Shown here one piece after another: positions 11,590 to 26,940 of a stretch of DNA of 64,000 nt. The translations under genes and the position numbers were made by a program. Source of the stretch: Guillardia theta CCMP2712 (Eukaryota; Cryptophyceae; Pyrenomonadales; Geminigeraceae); the NCBI RefSeq assembly GCF_000315625.1, contig NW_005434644.1:367841-431840 (forward strand), given 5' to 3'. The notes beneath the pieces are model-generated. The model saw only the letters and a program-made list of their open reading frames with translations, did no database searches and was not told the DNA's origin. The stretch's first letter is position 1. Every line of letters begins with the position of its first letter.

Positions 11590-12450
11590 ATCGGACTGTG
11601 ATCGGATCGTGCCAGGTGACTCCGGCGGACGGGCCGGGCCGACCCGGTGAGACTCTCAGAAGTCGGAGAAGAGCCAGATAGCCTGCCTCAGTCCTGTCCG
11701 GCCCCCGGCGTCGGCCAGTGACTCAGTGACTCGTGACGGCAGTGCTCTCGGCCTCGCGGCCGCGCCCGGGCCGGCGGCCGCCGGCAGGCGGCCCGGGGGC
11801 TGCAGCCCGGGCCCAGGCCGCTGAGACTCAGTGATGGGTCGCCGGGGACGGGGCCTCGCCGCCCACTGTAGTATCGGTGATCAAGTTGGGAAACTTGACC
11901 CGGCTCAGCCTCCAGGCTCGGAGTTTCCCGTGGCAACTTTCATGTTGAAACCAGGCTCAGACAGGCTCTGTGTGCGGCCGGGTCGGGCCACATAACTTTG
12001 AGTAAAGAAGCCAGTGACGGACGAACTTCCAAGTTCCGAAGTTGGCACTGCTTCAATGTAGTAATAACTCGTACTGATCTTTAACTTAGCTTTGACTCGA
12101 ATAACTAGTAGTCAGCCTGTGTGAGCGAGGCTGGCAGTGGGGCCCGGCGGCGGCCGGCCGGGCGTACCACGGTAGTACGGTAGCGGGCTACCGTACCGGG
12201 TCCGCCCGGGCCGACCTGCCACTCAAAGGGCCCCGGGGGTGCCCCAGCGTCCGTTAAAATGCAGCCTTAGACCGCCAGCATCATCGTCCTCAGTTGCGGC
12301 AGTGCAGACTCAGACCAAGAAGCGTTGCAGTCGCTGAGGGGCTGAAGGGGCCGCCGAGCCTGGGAGACGAACCACTGATGACAAACTCGAGGCCTCTAGT
12401 TGCTCCTCGGCCATTCAGCGTCGAACTACCTGAAGTAGAAGATCGCCATC
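11590..12450. other. GC-rich repeat island
   Basis: Dense CCGG/GGGCC blocks with TAACTTTGAGTAAA at about 11993 and CTCGTACTGATCTTTAACTT at 12068. The latter is the same motif pair as at 1408 and, inverted, at 27301. I see no gene before the ATG at 12451. Confidence 0.55.
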
Positions 12451-15400
12451 ATGTCGACCGACCGCGCAGTGTTCCCCCACACCTCAGCTCGAGTTGTGGC
12501 ATGGATGTGAGCCTGAAACTTGCTGGGCCTGATATTGAAGGTGTATTTGACCAAAGCTGACAGGACTCTACATCCCAAGCTAGGTCATCAACGCCTGCTC
12601 CTGGCTTGTCCAGAACACGGCTGCGAAGACAAAACCCGAGATCAAGCTCTTCGAGCAACTTCTACATACCGGAAGGCTCTGACGCTCCTGTGAAGTCGGG
12701 GGACGAGATAAGGAAGATGATCGATCCTAATTTCAAGATCAAGCATCAGAAGGAGGTGAGGGCTCGATAGGTAAACAAGATCCACGGTGACTCGCAACAT
12801 TGGTCAGGTGCTTGAAAGGACCAACTTCTACTTGGATCAGACCTTCGAAAAGACCATCGAGTCCTACAAGACCGAGTACTTTGAGCTTGACCTCTCCAGT
12901 CGCCCTCTCGAGTCGATTCCTCTGAAATGCGCGAGGATCACCTTCCAAGTGCTCATGGGATCATGCGAGGTCTTTCTGTCCATGAGCGATCATGCCGAGT
13001 ACCCGTCACGAGAGCAGCACGACTGGGCGCTGCCCCCTGTAGATCTCTACGACGGCTCCGGAAGGATGGATGAAGTCATAACGCTGATCATAACGCCAGT
13101 AGATAAGGCATACGCGAGTTCTAAGGCGAGGAGAATCATCTTCGGGGTTAGGAGCCCCACGGGCCACGTCCACTTCAAAGTGAAGCCGCAGCTCAAGTCT
13201 TTCTTGACGGGAAATGCGTCGCAGATGCTGGAGGACAGGTCGACGAGGTGAGCGAAACTTTGATGATGAAACCTGGTTGACAGCGCATGCAGGAAAAAGA
13301 TTGAGAGAGACTCCAAGATGAAGGAGACAAGAGAGATCAAACAAAGCGTGTTGCACTCCGAGCTTCGAACGAAGCTTGCACGGTCTGGAAAAGAGACGCA
13401 GATCCCTGAGTTCCGTCCCAAGACCTTGGAGCATCAGCCGTCGAGGATCAAGTCACCAATAGCGAGCTTGGCAAGAAATCTCTCGGCGACCATCGCGCCA
13501 TCAAAACCCAACACTGAGAGCTTGTGGAATATCCTCGAGAGCCTGGAGAAAGACTACACGGCCGAGCCCGCGGTCGAGCAGGTCGATGCTGCTCTGCAAC
13601 GGCTGCAGTCCGGCAGCGTGTACCAGGGGAGCGCAACACAGCGGTCGACGGCCCTGGTCACCGGGAGGGAGGGATGGACCTCCAGGACGGCGAGAAGCTC
13701 GACGAGGAAGAAGCGACTGATCGCCAAGTGAGCTCTGGTGACCCCGAGCATGCAGCGATGTCTCACTCCTTGCGGCAGGCAGGCTCAGGTGCCGATCGAT
13801 CCGGACGTGGTCGAGCTGGACAAAGGGAACTGGGAGAAGATCGTTCTGTCCGCCAAGATCCCAGCGGCGATGAGGCTGCAGTGGGCGGTGGAGGAGATCG
13901 AGAGCGCAAAGAACAACTCGCAGGGGCTGACGGGGGCGAGGAGATACCTGCGCAACCACCCTCTGGAATCGAGGAAGCAAGCTGCCCTGCAGCCTATCAG
14001 CACCCGGATGGTCCCAATGTCAGCTCGCAGCATCAACTTTGGGAACCTGGTCACGGATGAAGTCAGGACCGCAAGAAGCCACTACTCGGGGGAGTACCAC
14101 GACTCGCAAGTCGCCGTTCCCTCCCACCAACAGCATGTCGCCGACTCCCTAGAAGAAGAGTTCGCAACTGAAGCTTCTCGTCCCCTTGACCAGCGGCCGT
14201 TGGATTACCCGGACATTCCTCCGCTGGACTTCAAGAAGCTGTTTGAACGAGCGACCGGAAAGGTCTCGCAGCAGTTTGTGCCTGAGACCCCCGAGGCCCC
14301 CCAGCTGAGCGAGCGACGAGGCGACACGAGCGCAAGGAACGAGCCGCAGAAGGGAGGGCTGTCGTCAAGGGGGGAAGGGTCCTCCAGCGCGCGGGGGAAG
14401 GTGGAGGGGTCGTCGAGCGCGAGGGGGAAGGTGGAGGGGACTTCAAGTGCAAGGGGGAAGTTGGAGGGGCCCCTGAGCTCGAGGGAGAGCTTGTCTGCAA
14501 GGTCTTCCTCAAGCGTGGAGAGCGAGTCTGGTCTTCAGAAAGCTCTGCTGGCTGACGACGAGAAACTCTGTCTCTCCCTCTTCTCCAAGTACCGGGCAAA
14601 CCACATGACCAGGTTCTCCAAGACCAAGGAGTTCCTGGACAGGCTGGGGCCCGAGGAGCCGCAGGCTGAGGTCGGGATGAGCCTTACGGACTTGATCAAA
14701 CTGCTGCTGGAGATGAAGATCATCACGACGGGGAAGTCAGGAGCCTTCAACCGGAGGGACGTGGTGACCATGGGCAGAGAGTGCTTCAACATGCGGGGAG
14801 AGCAGCATCACCCGACCGAGGACGAGATCATCCTGTCCTACGACGAGTTCAAGTCCATCCTCGACAGGATCTCCAAGGCTCTGGGGAAGCCTTACTACGC
14901 GGACAGAGCTCGGCCTGCGGGGATAGACAAGAAGCTGTGGGATCGAATCATGGAAGACACCAAGCCCGAGATCAGGCTGAGACGAATTGCCCAGGACCAG
15001 AACTTCAGGAAGAAGATCCTCCGAGCCTTTGGCGTCCACGACCGGGACAGCGACGGGGTCCTGCTGTGGGAAGAGTTTCACGAGCTGTGCAGGAAGGAGC
15101 TGGGGGTGAAGAAGGCACACAGCCTCAAGATGCTCGAGACGGGGCAGGTCAACCTCGAGGGCCCGGGCCTGACAGTCGAGACGTTCATGTCTCTCTTCCT
15201 GAGCCCTGACCCCGACCCGGTGGACGCGAGAGAGACGGAGGAGAGCTTCAAGAACGCCATCGTCCACGAGTACAGGAGGCTGCATGCCGAGATGTGTGCT
15301 GGGTCAGAGGACGTGGGCGTGACAGGGTCCAAGTACAAGGCCATCGAGCACCTTCAGAGCAAGGCGAAGAAATTCTCGACGAGCAAGGAGGAGGTGAAGG

Positions 15401-16379
15401 CTGGATGGCTCTACCGGCGAGGTGCTTCCCTCTCCCTCTCCCTCTTGCTCCCTCTCTCTCCCTCTCTCTCCCTCTCTTCCTCCTCCCTCCCTCCCTCCCT
15501 CCCTCGGCTCAACCCTGACACCCTCACTCAGAGACCTTCGGGCCCATCAAGAAGTGGATGATGTACTATGCCGTGCTGGAGAAGCGCATCGGAGGGTCCG
15601 TGCTGAGGCTGTTCAACAGCACGCTGCCGGAGGAGGAGCTGGAGAACGACGTGGCGTATGACGAGGCAGGGCAGATAGACGCGCTGTGGATCGACGGAGC
15701 AGACCCAGCAGAGATCGTGCACCTTGCCGACTCGTCGGAAGTTCGGCAGGAGGCGGCGAAGCACGCGGCTCCTCAGCTGGAGCGAATGCAGGAGAGACTG
15801 GTGTCGCTAAGGAGCAGGAAGGCGCGAGAGATTGCGGCAGCCAGGGTCTCTCTAGTACCAGAGACGGGCAGGAGCGAGGGATCGGAAGACAGCGAGAACT
15901 GGACTTACTGCATCATCAAAATCCGTTGCTCCTCCAGCAAGCTGAACCCGGGCAAGCATGACGTCCTCCTCAAGGTTCGCAGCGAGTGTGCGGAGGATGA
16001 GGCGGAAGACTGGGTGGAGGCCATTCGCTCTTCCGTCCCTGACCTTCAGCTTGCCATGGGCGAAAACCTGAGGACCATCCAGGAGATCGCACGTTCCACA
16101 CCCCAGCTGCGAGACGTGTGCGTTCCTCTCGACCACGAGGAGGAGATTCTTGCGAGCAATGTGGCCAACGTCATCGCAGAGGCTCTGAAGCCCTCGTGCA
16201 TCATCATGCCCGTGCTGGACAGTCAGGGGAACCTGACGCTGGCAGCAGGAGGCAGAGATGACAAGGAGGATCAGGACAGCAAGAAGAAGAAGCAGGCCGG
16301 GACGCTCGAAGCCATCATAGAGGAGACGGAGGAAGATCTCCTTGCCTTCTTGACGCCGGTCGCCGAGCTCATCGAGTGA
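12451..16379 (+). CDS. EF-hand and PH domain protein, ~1200 residues, 6 exons
   Basis: Exons: 12451 to about 12495, 12564-12755, 12808-13247, 13293-13727, 13779-15421, 15532-16379. They join to 1201 codons. After a Ser/Arg-rich N terminus comes a beta-rich region (residues ~80-225) with YFELDLSS, CARITFQVLMGSCEVFLSMS, VITLIITPVDKAY and RIIFGVRSPTGHVHFKV. A low-complexity linker follows with repeats of SSARGKVEG type (about 14380-14470). Then comes a helical region with one canonical EF-hand loop, DRDSDGVLLWEE (Asp/Ser/Asp/Gly/Leu/Glu ligands). The C-terminal PH domain begins GWLYRRGETFGPIKKW and ends AEDWVEAIRSS. It probably binds calcium and phosphoinositides at a membrane. The first donor is ambiguous. 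The last intron (15422-15531) is a CTCC-rich microsatellite. I know no family with this exact domain order. Confidence 0.8.
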
Positions 16380-16759
16380 GTTCGACCGTTGACCGTTAAC
16401 GAGGAAGCTGCTTCCTCCTCGGAGAGAAGTACCAACTGCGATGCTGAAGTTCTTGGGTGACCTGTTCGTCCGCTGAGCTCTTCTCTCTACTCCTCCCTCC
16501 TCTCTCCTCCTCCTCTTCTCTCCTCTCTCCTCCTCCTCTCTCCTCCTCCTTCCCCTTATTTCCTCCCCCCCTGCTCACCTGGATGGAGACATTGGTTTTC
16601 TCCCCCCATTGATCGACGACCTTCTGTATGATATGAACCAGGGAACCATCTGTCTTTTGCTGAGAGGAACGTATTTCTGTAGAGTATATAAAGTAACCTG
16701 GTGCGGTCACTGTGTAGTAACTGCCACCTGCCACCAGACCTGGCAAGCTAGTCAGCTTG
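16380..16759. other. Short convergent intergenic region
   Basis: It contains a pyrimidine tract of CTCCT units (about 16490-16560) between two convergent genes. Nothing else is supported. Confidence 0.5.
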
Positions 16760-19592
16760 TCATGTCTCGTTCCTCTCGAGCCCACCAGCATCGCTCACTG
16801 AGTCATCCAAACAATCAAGAAGCTGATCTAAGTGCGCTTGCTCTCCGAGGGAAGGAGGGCAGACGTAAACGAAGTCCAAGGATCCGGAGGCGATACACTT
16901 TGCCGCCTCCTCCTGACAAGGGCTGCACAACAACTGCCTGTCGCTCCAATCCAAGACCTCCACGTGCCCTCCATAGGGCGTGTACGCTGCCATCTCCTCT
17001 TTGATGTAGCTGCATGATATTCCGAGCACCATCCCCCGTCCTGACAAGCTTCGTTCGCTCAGCAGGTCCCCCATGGCCTGACTGTCGCACAAACTTCAGC
17101 GAGGAGTCAAGGACGAGACATCGGCCGACCGCGTGTCCAGCACGACTCCTCCCCAGTCCATGCTCGAAGGTACAGCCAGCTCAACAAGTAGCTGGGGGGC
17201 GGGTGAGCTGTGAGGACTAGAACCCATCCTCACCTCCCCGCCCGCTGACGCGAAGACAGGCAAGCCGTCCCATCCAATCAGCTCCACCTGAACTTCTAGC
17301 CTTCCTATCGGAAGGTCTGCAACATGATCATGACGCTGGAGGGGCAGTGGCGGCAACAAGTGCCTTGGAGGAGGAGCAGCGTCTTGTTGGAACACGATCG
17401 TCCGTTGTCTGTATCCCAGTCAGCGGGAGGCCCGGAAGCTCTGAAGCATCTGCCCACCCCAGGTGATGCAGACCTGACCGTCCTGTCCGAGGTCGAAGCT
17501 CGACACTGAGAGGGATGTCAACTTGTCGTTTCTCCCTCCCACGTAGTCTGACCGTCAGTGAGCACGAAAGCATGCTCGGGGTTGACGACCGAGCCAGCGG
17601 CAGGGAAGATAAGGCGAGCTTCGGGCCGACGATGACTCAGGTCGAGGAACATGCGGCAAGGCATCTCCGTTTGAAGGTGGTTGTCGGAGACAGAGACGAC
17701 CTGCGCAGCAACATCAGCTGCTTGCTTTCAACCTACTCAACCTGGCATATAGCCCTCTCCTCTTCGTCACCCTCCATCCCCTGCCTCCTCCACGCAGGTA
17801 TGCTTCATCTCCTCACGTTGCAGAGATCTGCGTGGCGAGCACAGGTGAGGGTGAACACGCTCTCCTCTGTTCCCATGTAGCCATCCTTCAAGGTCATGTT
17901 CAAGACCTGCAACCGCCCCATCAGATTTGCACGATGCCATGGCTGCTCCTTTCCTCGTCCATCTTCCTCGATACCACACGGATGGATTCTCCCGTCCCAC
18001 CGAAAATATTTCCTCGCAGCAACTGCGATGCGATCAGGATGCAAGTCCTCCCATCATGGAGTGGCGGATTGACTTCCAACTCACCACGTTGGCAGCTTTC
18101 CCTGAGTATTTCATGTGAGCGTCTTGCGGGAACCCGTGGACATCAAGTCCTTCGTCGTAGCTGGTCAACCAGAATCATCACAGAAGCACCAAGTTGAGGC
18201 TCCTTCACCTGAGATCCATGGAGTAGATCAAGAAGCGACGGGACTGGAGGTGTAGAGCCTGCAGGTTCAACGGTGGCTGCACGAATCGCACACCTTGACC
18301 AGTCGTCACGTCAACTCCTGTCTCCCTCTTCCTCCCCTCACATAGTCCCGCATCCATCCAGAAGAACTGAGAGGATCCGAAGGGGTTCTCCTCCACCACT
18401 TCCTCCAGCCAGAAGATCTTTGACATCACCTGCACGCGTCCTCACCTCTCCGACGCACCTCGTGCTTCAACTCTCACCAGGGCGTTGTACAACTCCATCT
18501 TGGCAGGGTTGTATCTGGAGCAGCAGCACTTAGCAGCTTCTTACGCCAGATCACAACAAGATACATCTTGTTGAACCCTTGCCATCTCTGGCTCACACGG
18601 AGAGTCTCAACATCATCGAAGTGCTTGAAGGCTGCTGGAGCTATCACGAAAGGAATTCAACATGCTGAAGTCCACCTGTAAGATCTGAGAGCTCTTTGCG
18701 TCGGATGGTGGCCTTGGAGTGCAGGTAAGGCTCTACGAGATGGGCATACTCCTCCTGCAGCAGCGTCAGGGCTCCCGAAGTAGTGATGGAGCAGATCAAA
18801 GGACGATATTCCTGCATGTGGATCACGACGGGGATCTTGAGGGCCAGGATGTGCAGGATGTTTCCGATGTAATCTTCTTCGAAGCTGATGTTCCCATGCC
18901 TCCTTCCTATGTTGATCGCCTGACATCAGATGAGGGGGGGTGAAAGTGCAGCCACGTCCTCGCTCACAGCAGTGACAAACGTCAGGTCACGGTACCCTTC
19001 GTCCCCAAGATCCTTCGTCGCCCCATCGTCCCATCCAGTGCACACGCTCTCTGCAGCAGCATGTCATGCAGCAGCAGTACAAGCGTCTTCCCTCACCTCC
19101 CCTCCTGATCTTCCCGGCCAGCGCTCCCAGCAAAGACTCTCCTCTTCGGATCTCGAAACTCACTCGCAGCCGGCCAGACACCTCCAACTCCCTTCCTTGC
19201 GAGTCGAGCGCTGCGATGTAAACAACATGCGGGCCATCTTGCAGCCCAAAGATCTTGAAGGAGCCGTCTGTCTGTGATGTCCGGCTGTAGCTCACTCCGT
19301 CGACATGTATCACCACCTTGACCTCAACAAGTCAGCGACATCTAGAGCAAGAGCTGTCGACAATCATCACTTGGTCAAAATCTTCAGCATCTTCAGCGCA
19401 AACTCTCCAGGAAACGATGAGGTAGGAGGCTGTCCATACGTCTAGTGCTGATGGAGAGATGATCTCTGTCCTGCATGATCCTGGACGGCCTTGCTTCGCC
19501 ATGGACTGCTCAAGCATTTGCTCCGTCTCCCTTCTCACGCACATGGACTGCAGGCTGAGCGCAAGAAGGAGGAAGCCTCGCACGAGCTGCAT
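16760..19592 (-). CDS. Secreted HtrL/YibB-like glycosyltransferase with C-terminal methyltransferase-like region
   Basis: Multi-exon minus-strand gene. It starts at 19592 with a signal peptide, MQLVRGFLLLALSLQSM. A beta module follows (VVIHVDGVSYSRT...GPHVVYIAALDSQGREL). The HtrL/YibB-like domain is assembled from exons with GNISFEEDYIGNILHI, KIPVVIHMQEYRPLICS, VETLRVSQRWQ, YNPAKMELYNAL and the family hallmark NPFGSSQFFWMDAGL, ending with GYMGTEESVFTLTCARHADL. More beta modules follow (FPAAGSVVNPEHAFVLTVRL; LPIGRLEVQVELIGWDG). The last exon (17092..16760) resembles a class I methyltransferase: GMVLGISCSYIKEEMAAYTPYGG, then SGSLDFVYVCPPSLGEQAHLDQLLD. HtrL/YibB and similar proteins are bacterial-type LPS or surface glycosylation enzymes. 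Exon borders were not all fixed, and the methyltransferase call is weaker than the HtrL call. Confidence 0.72.
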
Positions 19593-20065
19593 GCTCGTAT
19601 GTTAGGATTGCTGAAGACGTGCAAGGCTCGTCGGCTACTGCCATTCAGCTCGCAGCATGGAGCAACAAATTCCGCAGCTTCGGAGCGAGCATGGCGGGGC
19701 AAGGAAAGTCCTGCTCAGTGCAGGTGGCTCTGTGCCGCAGAGGCCCGGCCGGTGCGTCCCGGGCGGCCGCGAGTTTCCGTGCCCGCCTGGGGAAAGTTTG
19801 AAGGCGCCATGCTGTCACAGAGGGTTTGACTGGACGGTGGAGGAGGAGGCGCAGAGAGACAGAGAGCAAGAGGACGTCGGGAGAGCATGCAGTAGCAGCA
19901 CGTCGCGCTAGAGCCAACGAGAGAGGAGCAGACGAGTGAAGTGAGTTCGCGGGAGAGAAGCAAAGTAGAAGCAGTCCCCGACAGGAGAAGACGCAGTGGG
20001 GAGTTGGAGGAGAAGGGGAGGATACCCTGGAAGTTAGCGGGGAGGAGACTGAAGGGTGAAGGAGG
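19593..20065. promoter_or_regulatory. Divergent intergenic region
   Basis: 473 bp between the start codons of a minus-strand and a plus-strand gene. It must hold both promoters. I see no TATA box or other motif I would defend. Confidence 0.4.
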
Positions 20066-21444
20066 ATGATGAGATTACATCTTTCCATCGTATGCGTGCT
20101 GTGCGCACTTGGAATTGGCAGAGCTGCTGCGAACCACCTGCCACTCCTTTCTACCCCTGGCGCCCTGAGGTATTTTTGAGTCTTGACGTGTTTTTGCCTC
20201 TACTGCTGCTTCTTCGATGTTGTTGTTCGTGTATGCTGCTGCAGAGCTTCTCTCTCTTCTCTCGCCCCTGCAACTCGCCAGTGACTTCCTCCCAGGATGC
20301 CCAAGGGATGCATACGGCTCAGTGGAGGAGGTGCAGCACACTTTGGGATATCGGAGGATGAGAAAGCCAGCCTGTCGCAGCTGAGGGAGAAGCTCGGGGG
20401 CACGCTGAAGCAAGCGTGCAAGAGCAACCCTGACTTCCACCATGACGACCGATTGATTCGGTTACTGCGCACTAACCAGGGCGACGTCGATAAGACCGTA
20501 GCATTCTTCAAGAGCATGCTCCGATGGAGGAGTGAGCTGGACAGTGATGCTATCAGAGCTCAGGTCGCCAAACACTGGACTGAACGCTTCTGGGACCTCA
20601 AGTGCCTTCCGAAGAAAGAAGTGATGAGGAGGTACTATCACTTCGAGCCCAACCACGCGGTCAATCCTGACGGCGACCTGGTGTCGGTGGAATGCACTGG
20701 GAAGATTCAGATAAGAAGTTTCATGAAGGAGATCTCAGAGCAAGACATCATGCGATTCTGGTGCTACCTGATGGAGTGGAATATGATAAAGTTGGCTCAG
20801 TTGTCCAGGGCTCACGGCAGGGTTGCACGGATGGTACAGATCAAAGACATGGAAGGGCTCAAACTGTTTCAGGCATCTTGCAAGGTTGCAATGAGTCGAT
20901 TCAGAAAGATAAACAAGATGCTTCACGAGGTCTACCCTGAGACGCTGTCTCAGCTGATTGTGATCAACATCCCGCCGATGTTCAGCCTGATTTGGCGAGT
21001 TTTCCACCCCTTCCTACCCCTCCGGACCGTGAGGAAAATGTCAATACACTCAGGGAAGAGCTGGAGTCAGCGCGACATTCTCCTCAAGCACCTGAAAGAA
21101 GCTGACTCCATCGTCGTCAACGATGGTGGGGTCCGGGTCTACGCCAAGGCGTGCGAGGTGAACACCAGGCTCCTCTCCTGTCTTTGGTCACTCTGCGTTG
21201 GCAGGAGGTAGACGACAACTCGATGACGTCATCTGGTGTGGGGGTGAAGTTTCTCAATCGGGCTGCGTTTGCGGGGGTTGCGGCGCTGCTCCTGAACCTC
21301 TGCTTCAGATCAGGTATCGCCCTCATGCCGCGCTGAATCAGCTGATGCTCTCCAGGTGAAAGCCCAAACTCCATCAAGACCATGCTGAGCAACCCCTACC
21401 CCAACTTGCGACTGTTCGCACGGAAGAGCAAAGCCCTGCCGTGA
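20066..21444 (+). CDS. Sec14/CRAL-TRIO lipid-transfer protein with N-terminal signal peptide
   Basis: Four exons (20066-20169, 20296-21157, 21205-21313, 21356-21444) join to 387 residues. Exon 1 encodes a signal-peptide-like start, MMRLHLSIVCVLCALGIG then RAAA. The second exon has the CRAL-TRIO N-helical region (DDRLIRLLRTNQGDVDKTVAFFKSMLRWR) and the lipid-binding domain. The latter includes VQIKDMEGLKL, INKMLHEVYPETLSQLIVIN and PPMFSLIWRVFHPFL, a good match to the Sec14 'YPE.l..i.iiN.P..F...w...kPfL' core. A hydrophobic helix, FAGVAALLLNLCF, lies near the C terminus. Such proteins move or present phosphoinositides and other lipids. The extra leader suggests an endomembrane or plastid-envelope location, unlike cytosolic Sec14. 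An internal Met at exon 2 would give a leaderless form. Confidence 0.85.
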
Positions 21445-23144
21445 GTTGGAAAGGAATTAAATCATCTCATCATGTTCCAATCGGCATTCAAAGATCATTC
21501 GAACTCAGGCCAGCTGCCAATATGTCCAACGCTCAAGACTTGCTGACCCTGTTTTATTTACAAATGATTGATTGTTGATCTACAAAAGGTTCCCTCTTCT
21601 TCCCTCCGAAGGACTATCACACAATCCCAGCCTTGTCATACTGAGAATCGTCCTGAACACACGGGCTCCACATGTCAGACGAGCAATACTGGCTCGCAGT
21701 CGACTTCGCAGATGCCAGGATTTGCTGCGGCGCTCAATCATCTATCGAAATCACACAGGCGCATCCTTACCTTGGTTAGTGGATCTTTCTTGAATTTTGA
21801 AACTGCCGCCAACATCTTTGATTCATTGTTATAGAATTCTCCTGTCTGCTACAAAGTACAAGTCAACATATTCATCAGAAACTCGATATCTTTGTCGCTC
21901 CGACCTATCATTTCTATTCGTCCTTGTCTTAGTCTCCATTCCCTTCCACAACCCTTTCGAACCTGTTGTCCTCAACCTTCCCGACACCAATTAAAATGCT
22001 CTACCCCACGCCCGCCTCCAACATCTTCCTCCTCTGATTTCATAGTCCCAGCCTGCCTCGCCATCCATGTTATCTCCGTTCTTCATCCTTGTCATCAACA
22101 TCCTCGTAGTCATTGTCATCTTCTTGCAGGTCCTGATTGTCATTCCCCTCACCCCCCCTCATCATTCTCAACCTGGTTTTCGTCCTCGTCATCTTCCTCG
22201 TTATCATCCTAGTCCTCGTCCTCGTCCTCGTCCTCGTCCTCCTCGTCCTCCTCCTCCACAACTCTTGTGCTCACCTGTTTCAATCCTCCAAACATTTCCA
22301 CTTGCCCTTTCGCTGTACCACCCTCCTTGTACCACCCCCCTTGGTTCTGATTACCCCTACATAAACCAGCATATTCTAATGCCACACCCACCCATCCAAT
22401 CCACTACCCCCTTCATTCGTACAGCTGATGTTCCCTTCAAATCGGTGGGAATGTACCCGGTGGTCTTCGCAATATACCCACCCTCCTTGTTGACAGAGAA
22501 AACCACCGGTGCTGCGGTAACGGTTCTGAAAGTTTCCATGCGGTAAAATCCTGCTTACCCAGCGACTTTGCCCTTACCGCCTCCCTCCCTGCCTCCCTCC
22601 TCCCCTCCCTCCTCCCCTCCCTCCTCCCCTCCCTCCCTCCTTCCCTCGCTCCTTCCCTCCCNNNNNNNNNNNNNNNNNNNNNNNNNNNNNNNNNNNNNNN
22701 NNNNNNNNNNNNNNNNNNNNNNNNNNNNNNNNNNNNNNNNNNNNNNNNNNNNNNNNNNNNNCCATGGTTGCTTTCTCTCCCTCCCTCCCTCCCTCCCTAC
22801 CTCCCTCCCTCCCTACCTCCCTACCTCCCTCCCCACCCCGCAACTCCCTTCATGATTCATTCTCCTCCGTCGAAACTCTTGTCATTTTTGCTGAGACACT
22901 GCCTGTCTTGCACACCGCAGTTGCGCTTGACTCCTCTCTTGTTGGTTTCACTCATCGTTGTTGATCCTGAGCACTTTTGACTAGTGCTGGCCAGTGCTCT
23001 GACGATTGTACATGCAGACACGGAAACACTTCGCTGTTTGATCATCTTGACCAGAGGCTTTCGAATGAAACAGCATCGTGATAGTCCCTTCAGCAGCATT
23101 CAGTTCACACTTCTCCGCTAAGGCTTCTCCCTTCCGACAGCAAC
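21445..23144. other. Intergenic region with pyrimidine repeats and assembly gap
   Basis: Low-complexity sequence: (GTCCTC)-type repeats at about 22200-22250, and CTCC tracts on both sides of the gap (22570-22661 and 22770-22840). I see no gene. Confidence 0.6.
22662..22761. other. Assembly gap of 100 N
   Basis: Exactly 100 N, the usual placeholder for a gap of unknown size. CTCC repeats on both flanks explain why assembly stopped. Confidence 0.98.
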
Positions 23145-25969
<2,825 letters not shown>

Positions 25970-26081
25970 CGCTGAAAGGCGAGGGGTTGACTGTATGAAC
26001 TAGTCGAGCTCCCCTGCCTCTCCGATCTCACATCCTGCATAAATCTGCTTGTTCTGAGTAACGCAAGCCAGCAGCCATGGC

Positions 26082-26940
26082 TCACAAGAGCATGTTCCCC
26101 GATGATTGGTCATCCTCCTCCATACCAGCAGGGTGACCAATCATTCTGTGTGGGGCCGAGGGAGGAGGAGGAGCGTCAGCCGGCGGAGTTTGACCACCTC
26201 TGGGGATGTAAAGGCGATATCCCCGTTCTCGCTCAGCGTGGAACGACTGTGCACGCATATTGAAGAGAGGCTGCTGCTGCTGCTGCTGCTGCTGCCTTTC
26301 GTTTTCGGTCTCTTCGATCCTCTGTATATTGGATCTCAGCGTGAAGGCCAAGGAGGAGGATGTGATACCTGCAGCAGAATGCGGGCAACTTTGGTGTTGT
26401 TTGATTCAGCGGCATACATCAGAGCACTCTTCCCTTCAAACGAGATCTTCCCGACCGATGCTCCGAGTCTGTCAAGACCCTCATCAGCGTGTTTGTCAGG
26501 AGCAACCCGCCGCTTCTTCACCGCAGCAGAGTCTGTGTGGCATCACAGTGACCGGCAGCGGCCGAGACCTGCACTGGAGTCAGGTGCGCACGAGGAGGGT
26601 GGGGGCATCCGACGTGTATAGGAGCGAGACCGTCGAGCTCCTCGTCCGGGTTCATCCCGACAAACTTCACCATCCGCTCGATCTTGAACGCGTCCCCTGC
26701 CCTCGCCGCGTCGTGCAGGTCCTTCGTCTTCTGGTCAAACTCTGACACTAGGCCCCTTCCCTTCTTGATCCCCCACGATCCCGTCCCGATCGACTTGCGC
26801 TCCCACGTGGTCTCTCCTCCCTGATTGGAGGGCATCGCACGGAAGTTGTCCCATCGCATGATCGGCTCTTGGCGCATGTTTGCACCTCCGTCCGGAGCGC
26901 AGCATTCCCAGCTGCTGCACTGACTTTCACCTGCTCCCAT
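26082..26940 (-). CDS. Ankyrin-repeat protein with acylation-type N terminus
   Basis: Minus-strand, probably three or four exons. The N terminus MGAGESQCSSWECC has Gly-2 and nearby Cys residues, the pattern of N-myristoylated and palmitoylated membrane proteins. A helix, DQKTKDLHDAARAGDAFKIE, begins the ankyrin region. Ankyrin repeats are seen as LDGLAPIH spliced to VSAAAGHCDATQTLL, and FEGKSALMYAAESNNTKVARILL. The last exon reads through a polyglutamine run (eight Gln; CTG repeat on the plus strand at 26272-26296) to a Pro-rich tail ending SSGNMLL. The assumed start could instead be a donor site within the same codons, so the acylation prediction is tentative. Partner unknown. Confidence 0.62.

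Noticed and set aside
16684-16695. TATATAAAG as a promoter
   Set aside because: It lies downstream of two convergent gene ends and no gene starts after it on either strand.
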